Part shown: in pieces, positions 6,314-14,801 of the stretch
Numbering within the stretch: position 1 is the first letter of the stretch
How the letters are laid out: each line of letters begins with the position of its first letter
Assembly (NCBI RefSeq): GCF_000407545.1
Contig: NZ_ASWH01000005.1
Span: 1-60,934, forward strand
DNA: 60,934 nt
Origin: Enterococcus gilvus ATCC BAA-350
Lineage (GTDB): Bacteria; Bacillota; Bacilli; Lactobacillales; Enterococcaceae
Reading direction: 5' to 3'
The notes under the pieces: generated by a model
The model's database searches: none
Told to the model about the DNA's origin: nothing
Seen by the model: only the letters and a program-made list of their open reading frames with translations
Translations under genes and position numbers: made by a program

Positions 6314-9300
6314 ATGAACCGATTAAAAAAAATTGCGGCTTCTCTAATGTTACTGTTCACTTTAAGCGGACAACTAGCACCCAGTGTTCAAGTGTTTGCG
6401 GAAGAGGTAACTAAGACTGAATTTTCAAGCACTGTCGCAGAGAATAAGGAAGAAAAAGAATCAAAAGAAACAAAGTCTTCTCAATCAAAAGAACTGACTG
6501 AGAGTACCACTATTAGTGGAGAACAAGATGTTGACAAGCCAGAAATCGGCGAAAGTCAAAATTCGAATGACAGTCCAAAAGTTGAAAAAGAAAAAGATGT
6601 AAATGAACAGTTAGCCAAAGTTCTAAAAGACTACGGCTATTACATGACAACGGATGGTCAATTCTTGTCAGCTACTAACGAAAGTGTGCGTGAGAACTGG
6701 TCGGAATTTTTGGATAAAGTACAAGAATTGCGTTCTCAGTCAACTCGTGCTAAACGAGCTTTATCAATCGTTCCTTATGCAGGGGTGAGTATCTTTGTCG
6801 ATCAAAACTACTCCATTCCGACTGTTTCATGGGACTACTCAAATGGTATACATGAAACGGGATTTTATGCTAAACGTGACGCATCAGGCGGTTTGCTTTG
6901 GTGTGTAGCTCCCGGTAATCCGTTAAACTTTGGTGAAAATGGTGGCTATACTACCGAAGAATTGAATCAACAAAATTTAGTTATCGCTAGTTTGATTGCT
7001 TATTGGGGGTATGAGACGCAGCCTTCTGTAGAGAATGCTTTCTATACAGAACACCATATCCAAAATATGGGAACAGGTGTATCTACAAGTAATATCAAAG
7101 ACCCTTCAGGACGTGTCAGCCAAGTTGGTTTTGAAGCATGGATCAAAGAAACAAACAGAAAAATCAATTCATTTTTGACTAAACCAAGTTTTGATAATAA
7201 GAGTTTTACACTCAAAAAAGGTGAAACTATTCGAATTGATGATACGAATAGCTCTTTATGGGCTTATAAAGTTTCAACAAATAATACGAAAATGAATGTC
7301 TCAATTGATGGTAATACATTGGTTATCAAAGCGAATGGGGATGTAAATGACGGGAACGTCCAATTAATTTACAATGTACCTAAATCTTATGAAGGTGCAA
7401 CATTAGTCTACCGTCATCCATACTCTCAGGAATTACTTCACGCAGCAATTAAAGACCCAAATATTACTAGATTAAATATTAAAGTCCAAAAAGAAGGCAA
7501 ACTGTTACTCAAAAAAGTTGATGATACGGGGAAAGCGATTGCTGGTGCAGAGTTTAAGTTGGCTGCCAATGACAAGACGACTAAAGCAACCACGAATGTC
7601 AATGGTGAATTATCAACCCCTGATTACAACGTGGGAACGGTCGTACAATATGAAGAAACAAAAGCGCCTGCTGGTCACTACATTGACCCTGCTACATCTA
7701 AAGGATCAGTGACTCTTAAAGAGGGCACAAATACAATCAAAGTTACCAACCCTCGTTTTGCGAACCTAACGTTAGTGAAAACAGATGACAAAGGGAATAA
7801 AATCGAAGACGCTAAATTCAACCTTACTTATGACGGAAAAACGCATGAAGCCGTTTCTGCTAAAGATGGAACACTAGCTGTTAAAGGCTTGAAAGCTGGA
7901 ACGAAAGTAGATTGGGAAGAAATCGCCACGATCAAAGGGCATTACATTGATCCTGAGAAATCAAAAGGTTCAATCACTGTTAAATCAGGTGAAAACACCA
8001 TCAACGTGAACAACCCAACACTGAACTTTGGTATGGATTCTCAAGCAAGCAACACCGCTGGTCAACAATTTATCAACCCATCAAAAGGTCAAAAGTTGGT
8101 CGATCAAGTGATGATCGAAGCACACCAAGCACCAGCCAATGCGCAATTACGTTTGACGACTGATTTTGTAGAATTTGGCACAGGTCAACAATTAGGTGAA
8201 AAATCGCTAAAACAAGTCACTGAATTTGAAGCCAAACAAGCAAAATTTGTGAAAGCCATCAACCTAGATTTTGATGCAACAAACATGCACGGCAAGAAAG
8301 GCGTCTTCACGAACGTATTAGAATACTACAATCCTTCGACGAAGGAATGGGAAGAAGTCGCCCGTCATGACGATTTGAAAAATGAAGCAGAAGCCATTCA
8401 AATTGTGAAACCAGAAATCCACACAGAATTGTTCTTCTTCGATCAAAACAACAAAGAAACGAAACTAACGGACCCACTGAAACAAGTCAAAGGATTTGAC
8501 CGTGTCTTCTACAAAAACTTGATTGCAGGTGAAACATACGTCTTTGATTTAGCTATGATGCACCGTGAAACTGGAAAAGAATTTACTGATCCAAGCGGAA
8601 AACCCGTGACAGGTACGTTAACGGTTGTCGCAGGCAAAGACGGAAAAGTAACCTCTAAGATCAATGCAAAAGAATACTACGAAAACCTTGCAAAAGAAGA
8701 AGCAGAAAAAGAGTCGGATAAAGAAAAAGAAGAAACAGATAGCAAAGAATCTGAAACAACGAAACCAGAAAACAAACCCGAAGTGAAAGCAACTGACGCA
8801 ACAGAACAAGGAACAGATACAGAAACTCCGGCAGAAGAAACCGAAGAATCAACAGAATACACACCATTGGTAGACGTTGAGTTATTAACGGGTTCTGTAG
8901 ACGTTCCTTTCGTAACGAACTTGTCAGCAGCTAAAGGAAAAATCATGGTTGCTTATGAAAAATTGTCACACAACGACACACCAATCGCTCACGAGAAGGA
9001 CATCAAGAACGAGAAACAAACAGGAAAAGTTCGCAATCCTAAGATTGGTACAAAAGCGTTAGTAAACGGGAAAACCGAAGTCACAACAGACGGCAAAATC
9101 ACATTAACTGACGAAGTGGCTTTCGAAGATTTGACGCCAGGTGTTGAGTACGAACAAAAAGTGACTTGGATGGACGCACGCACGAAAAAACCAGTCATGA
9201 TTGACGGCAAAGAATTAACATCAACGATCAAATTCACACCAAAAGAATCAACTGGTACAGTAACCGTGACCATCGAAGATGTAGCCGTTCAACAATTGTT

Positions 9301-9577
9301 CGGAAAAGACAGCAAGTTCTCATTGGTTGCCTTTGAAGAAACCACATCAAAAGGTGAAAAGATTGTTGAACACAAAGACATCAACGATAAAGGCCAAACA
9401 ATCACCATTATTAAACCAGTTACACCAGCGACACCAACTTCATCTAAAACAGTAGGCACACTACCACAAACAAGCGGAACATTAGGAAATCCATTCGTAT
9501 GGATCATCCTTGTTCTAGTGATTGCGGCAGGTGCTATTTTTGTTTCTATGAAGAAAAAACGTCACGAACAACAATAA
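6314..9577 (+). CDS. wall-anchored thioester/VaFE-repeat adhesin (LPQTSG)
   Basis: Start at 6314 behind GAAAGGAGAAAAATAT; 1087 residues. Order: signal peptide (cut near VFAEE), E/S/K-rich linker, a domain with WCVAPGN (Cys197) as in thioester-forming TQXA-type adhesin domains, two SpaA-like isopeptide domains (KKVDDTGKAIAGAEFKL and VKTDDKGNKIEDAKFNL, each with a late YEE/WEE segment), two or more VaFE-type domains (VEFGTGQ...), an acidic E/T/K linker, then the sorting signal LPQTSG, a hydrophobic helix and KKKRHEQQ. The sorting motif has Ser where LPxTG has Gly. Such proteins bind host or neighbouring cells; on a conjugative plasmid it may promote cell contact. The dedicated-looking sortase follows. 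Confidence 0.85.
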   Translation: MNRLKKIAASLMLLFTLSGQLAPSVQVFAEEVTKTEFSSTVAENKEEKESKETKSSQSKELTESTTISGEQDVDKPEIGESQNSNDSPKVEKEKDVNEQLAKVLKDYGYYMTTDGQFLSATNESVRENWSEFLDKVQELRSQSTRAKRALSIVPYAGVSIFVDQNYSIPTVSWDYSNGIHETGFYAKRDASGGLLWCVAPGNPLNFGENGGYTTEELNQQNLVIASLIAYWGYETQPSVENAFYTEHHIQNMGTGVSTSNIKDPSGRVSQVGFEAWIKETNRKINSFLTKPSFDNKSFTLKKGETIRIDDTNSSLWAYKVSTNNTKMNVSIDGNTLVIKANGDVNDGNVQLIYNVPKSYEGATLVYRHPYSQELLHAAIKDPNITRLNIKVQKEGKLLLKKVDDTGKAIAGAEFKLAANDKTTKATTNVNGELSTPDYNVGTVVQYEETKAPAGHYIDPATSKGSVTLKEGTNTIKVTNPRFANLTLVKTDDKGNKIEDAKFNLTYDGKTHEAVSAKDGTLAVKGLKAGTKVDWEEIATIKGHYIDPEKSKGSITVKSGENTINVNNPTLNFGMDSQASNTAGQQFINPSKGQKLVDQVMIEAHQAPANAQLRLTTDFVEFGTGQQLGEKSLKQVTEFEAKQAKFVKAINLDFDATNMHGKKGVFTNVLEYYNPSTKEWEEVARHDDLKNEAEAIQIVKPEIHTELFFFDQNNKETKLTDPLKQVKGFDRVFYKNLIAGETYVFDLAMMHRETGKEFTDPSGKPVTGTLTVVAGKDGKVTSKINAKEYYENLAKEEAEKESDKEKEETDSKESETTKPENKPEVKATDATEQGTDTETPAEETEESTEYTPLVDVELLTGSVDVPFVTNLSAAKGKIMVAYEKLSHNDTPIAHEKDIKNEKQTGKVRNPKIGTKALVNGKTEVTTDGKITLTDEVAFEDLTPGVEYEQKVTWMDARTKKPVMIDGKELTSTIKFTPKESTGTVTVTIEDVAVQQLFGKDSKFSLVAFEETTSKGEKIVEHKDINDKGQTITIIKPVTPATPTSSKTVGTLPQTSGTLGNPFVWIILVLVIAAGAIFVSMKKKRHEQQ

Positions 9578-9586
9578 TATTTTTTT

Positions 9587-9616
9587 GTCTAAGCGTCCGT
9601 TATCGGATGCTTAGAC
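9587..9616 (+). other. hairpin between adhesin and sortase
   Basis: GTCTAAGCGTCCG pairs with CGGATGCTTAGAC (one G-U) over 13 bp with a four-base loop. No T-run follows, so it probably stabilises or processes the adhesin-sortase transcript rather than ending it. Confidence 0.6.
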
Positions 9617-9651
9617 ACTATTATGTGTCTGATGTTGAACAGGAGGGTATT

Positions 9652-10614
9652 GTGAAAAAAGCAGTGGAAGCTCTACCTATTTTATGGCTTGTTTTTGGGA
9701 TTGTTTTAGCGTGTGGGAGTTATTATGGCTACTGTTTATTGAAGCAGGCTGATCGCAATGCGGAACAGATGACACACCGAATTGAACCCAAAAAAACAAG
9801 TCAGAAACGAACGCAACAAAAATCAAAAGAAGCGACATACACGACCGATCAAATCAAACCAGTGACTCCCGAAGCGTTTGCGGACGCACAATTACAGTAT
9901 GAAAAAATCGTGAACCAGTGGGGAATCGGCGCACTCTATATTCCAAGTGCAGGGATTCAAACCAAACTATTAGCAGGAATGGCGAATCAAAATCTGATGG
10001 TAGGTGTAGGCACTTATTACCCAAATCAACAATTAGGAAAAGGAAATTATGTAGGCTTGGCACACAACCTTGTACAAGGCGGTGGTGCTTTAGGGAACTT
10101 GCCTAAAACAGCCTTAAATCAAGTGTTTTACGCGACAGACTTTACTCGTGTGTATGAATATGTGGCAACGAAAAACGAAGTTGTCAACCAATCACGAGGG
10201 GAGTTACTAGAAGTGCCCAAAAGCAACGAGGATGCTCTTTTGACGCTGATACGTTGTGAAGGGGGTTTATATACAGCCAATCGTGCAATCGTTCAGGGAG
10301 TATTTCATAAAAGCTATCCAGCAGATCAAGCGAGCACAGAGGTGAAGCTTGGTTTAGGCTTGGTTGAAGAACGGGCGGTTAAACCAATAGAACAGCCAAA
10401 AGAAAATAAATCAACGGAAAAACCTACTGAAACAAGTAAAGCCAATCAGAATCAAGAATCGAAAACAAACAAACGAAACAAACCAATTTATTCAACGATT
10501 CAGCGCGCGTGCATTTCGGCTTTTGCGACAGTGAGTCAGTCACCGATCCTACTTTCTACAGGTTATCTAGTTCTATTGTCGGTACTTTTGAAGCTAGCGA
10601 CGTTTGGTAAGTAA
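9652..10614 (+). CDS. sortase with extra C-terminal membrane helix
   Basis: GTG start behind AGGAGGGTATT; 320 residues. An N-terminal helix (8-28), a K/T-rich linker, the sortase beta-barrel with His138 (VGLAHN), Cys202 (TLIRC) and Arg211 (ANRAIV), an E/K/T-rich linker and a C-terminal membrane segment near 290-315. The usual TLxTC motif is TLIRC here. It follows the adhesin ending in LPQTSG, so the pair probably co-evolved. The C-terminal helix is reminiscent of pilin-type (class C) sortases, but the position of the gene and a single substrate argue for a housekeeping-like anchoring role for one protein. Confidence 0.85.
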   Translation: MKKAVEALPILWLVFGIVLACGSYYGYCLLKQADRNAEQMTHRIEPKKTSQKRTQQKSKEATYTTDQIKPVTPEAFADAQLQYEKIVNQWGIGALYIPSAGIQTKLLAGMANQNLMVGVGTYYPNQQLGKGNYVGLAHNLVQGGGALGNLPKTALNQVFYATDFTRVYEYVATKNEVVNQSRGELLEVPKSNEDALLTLIRCEGGLYTANRAIVQGVFHKSYPADQASTEVKLGLGLVEERAVKPIEQPKENKSTEKPTETSKANQNQESKTNKRNKPIYSTIQRACISAFATVSQSPILLSTGYLVLLSVLLKLATFGK

Positions 10615-10635
10615 TGGAATGAGAGGAAGAATCAT

Positions 10636-10839
10636 GTGACACAAATTTGGACAAATATTGAAGCAGTAATGAAAGAGAAACAAGTTACAGCTTATCGGCT
10701 GGTGCAGGTAATAGGCATCCATAAAACAAGTATTTATCGATTGAAAAACGGTGAAACCAAACACCCAAGATACAAATTGATTTGCCAAATTGCCGATGCG
10801 CTGGGTGTGCCTACGGAAGACTTTAGAATTGATGTATAA
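10636..10839 (+). CDS. small XRE-family HTH regulator
   Basis: GTG start (the ATG two bases earlier is followed by a stop). The 67-residue protein is a single Cro/C1-type helix-turn-helix (AYRLVQVIGIHKTSIYRLKN, then LICQIADALGVPTEDF). It lies 21 bases after the sortase and is followed by a second HTH of the same size. Likely regulator of the surface or transfer genes. Confidence 0.75.
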   Translation: MTQIWTNIEAVMKEKQVTAYRLVQVIGIHKTSIYRLKNGETKHPRYKLICQIADALGVPTEDFRIDV

Positions 10840-10864
10840 AACATCAAAGGAAAGGAACAACTGT

Positions 10865-11065
10865 ATGTGGGAAAAAATCGAGCAGATTTTGATTGAAAAA
10901 AAGATGACCGAAGAAGAACTTCACAAAAAATTATCCCCCGCGGGGAAAGAGAGTATACGAAGAATTAAAGCAGGCGAAACGCACAGTCCAAGCTACGATC
11001 GAGTGTGCGAAATCACGAAAATATTGGGCGTCACGACAGACGCTATTCGACCTGTTGATTTTTAG
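10865..11065 (+). CDS. second small XRE-like HTH protein
   Basis: ATG at 10865 behind AAAGGAACAACTGT. The 66-residue protein resembles the previous one (EELHKKLSPAGKESIRRIKA...RVCEITKILGVTTDAIRP). The two look like diverged tandem duplicates. Its recognition helix is less typical, so it may act as a partner or modulator. Confidence 0.65.
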   Translation: MWEKIEQILIEKKMTEEELHKKLSPAGKESIRRIKAGETHSPSYDRVCEITKILGVTTDAIRPVDF

Positions 11066-11079
11066 AAGGAGGAAAAGGA

Positions 11080-11439
11080 GTGCCCTTAAAAATTTATACG
11101 GAAAGCAATTCATCGTCACGAAAAGTCGTGAAGTGGTTGAATGACCACGACGTCGAATTCATCGAGGTACGATTGAAAACAGACGTCCTGACGAAACAAG
11201 AAATGAAAGGATTGTTGTCCTTTACGGACAATGGGTTAAGTGACTTATTGAAGCGAACTACGCAAGTGAACTTTGACGATCTCCCTTTAAGCCTAGCCAT
11301 TGACCGATTGATCGCAGACCCGCAACCTTTGAAAAGTCCGATTTTGTTTGATGGAAAGAAACTCAGAATTGGCTTCCATGAGGATGAAATTCGATGTTTC
11401 ATTCCTCGGCAACAAAGACTACTCACAAGGATTGGTTAA
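11080..11439 (+). CDS. Spx/ArsC-family protein lacking the redox cysteines
   Basis: GTG start behind AAGGAGGAAAAG. The 119-residue protein follows the Spx/ArsC fold: N-terminal strand and helix (ESNSSSRKVVKWLNDHDVEF), LSFTDNGLSDLL, then SPILFDGKKLRIGFHEDEIR and FIPRQQR near the end. Chromosomal Spx has CxxC near residue 10 and ArsC a catalytic Cys; here those positions are Ser. It should therefore bind RNA polymerase alpha without a thiol switch, if it binds at all. The second copy at 55494 keeps one Cys. Its place between two HTH genes and the transfer genes suggests transcription control. Confidence 0.75.
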   Translation: MPLKIYTESNSSSRKVVKWLNDHDVEFIEVRLKTDVLTKQEMKGLLSFTDNGLSDLLKRTTQVNFDDLPLSLAIDRLIADPQPLKSPILFDGKKLRIGFHEDEIRCFIPRQQRLLTRIG

Positions 11440-11467
11440 CAATGGAAGGAGAGAAAGTATCGTTGGT

Positions 11468-11569
11468 ATGGTAATCGCTTTTGCGGCAGGAGTCAATATA
11501 GGCGTTCTTTTGATGGTGCTATTGATTGCAGGGAAACATAAGGATAAAATAAACGATGGAATCGAATAG
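11468..11569 (+). CDS. tiny membrane protein (DUF3789-like)
   Basis: A 33-residue frame begins MVIAFAAGVNIGVLLMVLLI and ends in a charged tail, the shape of the small DUF3789 proteins of Firmicutes conjugative elements. The ribosome site AAGGAGAG is about 16 bases upstream, so the exact start is uncertain. It precedes the hydrolase gene. Confidence 0.5.
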   Translation: MVIAFAAGVNIGVLLMVLLIAGKHKDKINDGIE

Positions 11570-11582
11570 GAGGAATAATTGG

Positions 11583-12986
11583 ATGAAGAAATTTTCAAGA
11601 ATCGCGTCTGCTTTGTTATTGTCCTTGCAGACGTTTTTAATGATCCCGACCCACACCTTTGCGGAGGAAACACAAGGAAAAGAAGCGACTGAACAAGTCC
11701 ATCAAGCAACGGAAAGTAGCGAAACAACAGAGACCACGACATCGAGTTCGTCATCGAGCAGTGAATCATCGACGACACCGTCGAGTGAAAGCAGTACGAC
11801 ACCAAGCAGTGAGACGCCACCTTCAAGCAGTACGACAAAGCCTTCGGAATCAACGGCACCTAGCCAATCAGAACCACCGAAAAAGGAAGAACCAAAGAAG
11901 GACGTACCAAAGGAACAAGAAAAGCCAAAAGAAACACCCGCACCACCAGTGAGCCAACCGACACCGGAGGCACCACAAACGCCACAAGAAGCACCGACAC
12001 CGAAAACGCAAGTCGATCAAAGCGCAACAGCGGACTTGTCACAGACGGTTCCATCTAGTACCGTCACACAAGACGGGGCGATCCACTTCGAAAAAGATGA
12101 ATCCGTGGAGAGCTTCATTCGGAAGATTGGTGAGCCTGCACGCAAAATCGGAAAAGAGCATGATCTCTATGCGTCTGTCATGATCGCACAAGCGATCTTA
12201 GAGTCTGCCAGTGGTCAAAGTGGTTTAGCCCAAGCGCCAAACTACAATCTGTTTGGCATTAAAGGGACGCACAATGGAAAATCAGTCTCAATGGCAACCG
12301 AAGAAGATTTCGGAAACGGGAATCTATACGCGACACAAGCGGGATTCCGTGTCTATGAAAACTATGAAGATAGCTTGACGGATTATGCGAAACTAATCAA
12401 GGAAGGTATCTCAGGCAATTCAAACTATTATTCAGGTGTTTGGAAGTCCAATGCAAAAACGTATCAGGAAGCAACGAAGTTCCTTACTGGTAAATACGCA
12501 ACCGATACCAGTTACAATCAAAAACTGAATGGCTTAATTGAAACCTACGATCTCGTTCAGTATGACAAAGAAGTGCAAGGCGCATCTGTAAGCATGAACG
12601 GTTACAAAGTACCCGTAGACAATTACACGATCTCGAGTCCTTATGGCAATCGTGGTGGAGAGTTTCACCGTGGACTGGACTTTGCGGCGGCACAAGGCGA
12701 ACCCATTCATGCCAGTAAAGCGGGAACTGTTCTAAAAGCGGAATACCACGACTCGTGGGGCAATTACGTTGTGATCGAACACAACGACGGTTCAACGACA
12801 CTCTATGCGCATCAACAACAATACGCCGTTAAAGTGGGCGATAAAGTGGAACAAGGGCAAACCATCGGTTATGTTGGCAGCACGGGTAATAGTACCGGCG
12901 CTCATTTACACTTGGAGGTTTGCAAGGACCGCAGTTTGTCTCAAAACATGCTTGTTGATCCGCAAACGGTTCTATTTGGAAACTAA
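11583..12986 (+). CDS. secreted glucosaminidase plus M23 endopeptidase
   Basis: Start ATG at 11583 behind AGGAGGAATAATTGG; 467 residues. Signal peptide (cut near TFAEE), a long S/T/P/E linker (about 35-160), a glucosaminidase-like domain (AQAILESASGQSGLA...YNLFGIKG, about 180-330), and an M23 LytM domain with HRGLDFA (His362) and HLHLEV (near 441) as zinc ligands. It should cut both glycan strands and cross-bridges. As the first large gene of the transfer region it is probably the wall-opening enzyme of the T4SS or of mating-pair formation. Confidence 0.85.
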   Translation: MKKFSRIASALLLSLQTFLMIPTHTFAEETQGKEATEQVHQATESSETTETTTSSSSSSSESSTTPSSESSTTPSSETPPSSSTTKPSESTAPSQSEPPKKEEPKKDVPKEQEKPKETPAPPVSQPTPEAPQTPQEAPTPKTQVDQSATADLSQTVPSSTVTQDGAIHFEKDESVESFIRKIGEPARKIGKEHDLYASVMIAQAILESASGQSGLAQAPNYNLFGIKGTHNGKSVSMATEEDFGNGNLYATQAGFRVYENYEDSLTDYAKLIKEGISGNSNYYSGVWKSNAKTYQEATKFLTGKYATDTSYNQKLNGLIETYDLVQYDKEVQGASVSMNGYKVPVDNYTISSPYGNRGGEFHRGLDFAAAQGEPIHASKAGTVLKAEYHDSWGNYVVIEHNDGSTTLYAHQQQYAVKVGDKVEQGQTIGYVGSTGNSTGAHLHLEVCKDRSLSQNMLVDPQTVLFGN

Positions 12987-13011
12987 AATTAACACAATAG
13001 GAAAGAGTCAG

Positions 13012-13044
13012 GCACTTAACGAAAAAATGTTGAGTGCTTTTTTT
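13012..13044 (+). terminator. intrinsic terminator after the M23 hydrolase
   Basis: GCACTTAAC (13012-13020) pairs with GTTGAGTGC (13029-13037), with one G-U, followed by TTTTTTT. It separates the hydrolase from the transfer operon. Confidence 0.8.
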
Positions 13045-13149
13045 ACGTTCAAAGAAAGTTCCCGTTCGTTAAGACGAACTCTCGTCTTTGCTAAGGCATG
13101 ACTCACACGCTAATGCGATCAAGCTACTTTAAAGGAGGGAAGATAAAAA

Positions 13150-13371
13150 ATGAGAGATATCGGTCCGCTTTATTTGAATAGATTGGAAGGAGATATAGTT
13201 TTTGTTGATCCCAAGAATGAATTTCTTCATAGACAGTCAAATGTAGATGTCCTAGGAAAGCCAGGGAAAGATATTAGAGCAGGGCGACTAATAGTTGATG
13301 AATGCCACAATATTTATGATCCAGAAGTGGATCGATTCGTTGAAAAATTGCGAAATCGTGGAAACAAATGA
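13150..13371 (+). CDS. short protein resembling a collapsed T4SS ATPase fragment
   Basis: A 73-residue product with a strong site (AAAGGAGGGAAG). It contains VFVDPKNEFL, then RLIVDECHNIYDPE, which matches the Walker B segment of the VirB4-like protein on this plasmid (IIVDECHNML). In FtsK/TraG-like ATPases these elements lie about 100 residues apart; here 25. It could be the remnant of an ATPase that lost its middle, or an independent small protein. Confidence 0.5.
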   Translation: MRDIGPLYLNRLEGDIVFVDPKNEFLHRQSNVDVLGKPGKDIRAGRLIVDECHNIYDPEVDRFVEKLRNRGNK

Positions 13372-13454
13372 CAACCAAATAGCGAGTAAATTTGATAAAG
13401 AGGTCAATAAAAAATAAAAGAGTGCTCAGCGTAAGGGGCTAAGGAGGTGAAACA

Positions 13455-14351
13455 ATGAGTAAGGATGAAGCGTTGATTAAGGGCACGATTGATACAATCT
13501 TAAAATACACCTATCCAAACGAGTATAAGCATTATTTGAGTTACTTTATTCGTATCCGCCCAAAGGAGTTAAAAAGTAAGCATGCGCATTATATTCGCAG
13601 AGAACGCATGATTGAGGTATTTAATTTATCACGAGAATCGCGTTTTTTACTGATCACGTGTATACATGAAATTTCGCATCATGTCGAATACGAAGTATAC
13701 GGAGATTCTGGTCATGACAAGAGTTTCTATGAAATCATGTTAGAGCTCTATTTAACGGCTGTGGGATTAAAACTCTTACAACTTTCTGATATTACTGATC
13801 AGTTTGATACAGCGGACAAGCGCCGTATGATTAGTTATTTTGGTGAGCCACTCGATTGGGAAGTACCTGTGATACCTGATATGGAGAAACGGATGTTGAT
13901 TGTTAAAGATGGTCGTTCTTTTAAGGATCGCTTACGTTCCAGAGAATTTTATTGGTTTACGGTGAGTCAGACCTGGCAAAAAGAATTTCCAACGCAACAA
14001 GCAGCTGAGCAAGAATTGTCTGAGTTGCTGCCATTTTCTAAAAGGGATAACTTCTTGATCCGTCCAATAATATCGCCAACATTTTTATCTTACTATTATA
14101 TTGGCATTGAAAATGGGTACGAGTATCGCTACGGGTTATCAGAGCTTGGATACTTGTGGGAAGGGTACGGAGTCAAAAGAATGTGGGTAAAAAAAGTAGA
14201 TGCTCAGAGTTATTACGAAGAATTAAGAAAACTGACTCCGTTTGCGGGAATTGAGTATAAAAAAGTGACGCCCAAAGAAATAAAAACCCCAAGCAAAAGA
14301 AAGAAAAAGTCACAAAGTAAACAGAAGTATAAAATCGATTACCACGTGTAG
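13455..14351 (+). CDS. SprT-like zinc metalloprotein
   Basis: The start follows AAGGAGGTGAAACA. The 298-residue product contains HEISHH (71-76), a canonical HExxH zinc site, with His87 (GHDKSFY) as likely third ligand, as in SprT-like proteins. A basic K-rich tail follows (RKKKSQSKQKYK). SprT-family proteins are linked to protein-DNA crosslink turnover; here a role at the relaxase-DNA adduct is a reasonable guess. It opens the main transfer operon. Confidence 0.65.
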   Translation: MSKDEALIKGTIDTILKYTYPNEYKHYLSYFIRIRPKELKSKHAHYIRRERMIEVFNLSRESRFLLITCIHEISHHVEYEVYGDSGHDKSFYEIMLELYLTAVGLKLLQLSDITDQFDTADKRRMISYFGEPLDWEVPVIPDMEKRMLIVKDGRSFKDRLRSREFYWFTVSQTWQKEFPTQQAAEQELSELLPFSKRDNFLIRPIISPTFLSYYYIGIENGYEYRYGLSELGYLWEGYGVKRMWVKKVDAQSYYEELRKLTPFAGIEYKKVTPKEIKTPSKRKKKSQSKQKYKIDYHV

Positions 14352-14364
14352 AAAGGAGAAAAGT

Positions 14365-14565
14365 ATGGGGAAAATTAGTCAAAAGGAACTAGCCAAAAAG
14401 AGAAGTATGGCTAAGCTGTTAGTTGAAGTGAATGGTGGCGATTTTGATGAATGGTTGGCCGAAAAATATGACCAAGCAATTACAGAAAATGAAACAACGA
14501 TTCACGATGCGTTGAAATTTTATCAAAAACGAAACAACAATACTCAAAAAGTTGTAGGGGGATAA
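14365..14565 (+). CDS. small soluble protein in the transfer operon
   Basis: A 66-residue, helix-rich charged product with a good site (GAAAGGAGAAAAGT). No family recognised. Its stop is three bases before the next start, so it is translated together with the VirB2-like gene. Confidence 0.55.
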   Translation: MGKISQKELAKKRSMAKLLVEVNGGDFDEWLAEKYDQAITENETTIHDALKFYQKRNNNTQKVVGG

Positions 14566-14567
14566 CA

Positions 14568-14780
14568 ATGGAATTTATCTTATCAAAAATCTCAATCATT
14601 ATGAGATTTGCTCAAGGTTTATCGGGAGGATATGCCGCATTAATGTTGTGTCAAATGGGTTTCTACTATATGACTAAAAACCGGCAAAAATTAGAAGAAG
14701 CACAAGACGGTATCAAAAACATCATTGTTGGTTTATTGATTTGTGGTGGTGCGGAGATGATTATTCAGTTCTTCAAATAA
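14568..14780 (+). CDS. VirB2-like small two-helix membrane protein
   Basis: A 70-residue protein with two hydrophobic helices (about 10-30, with GLSGGYAALML, and 48-66, with IIVGLLICGGAEMI) joined by a charged turn (KNRQKLEEAQ). Size, topology and Gly/Ala-rich first helix fit the VirB2/TrbC-type pilin-like or channel component of Gram-positive T4SSs. The assignment rests on shape and neighbours. Confidence 0.6.
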   Translation: MEFILSKISIIMRFAQGLSGGYAALMLCQMGFYYMTKNRQKLEEAQDGIKNIIVGLLICGGAEMIIQFFK

Positions 14781-14801
14781 TGGATTGAAGGAGGAGAACG
14801 C

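Noticed and set aside
8677..9507. Several minus-strand frames under the adhesin
   Set aside because: Ser/Val/Phe-rich shadows of repetitive coding sequence without start sites.
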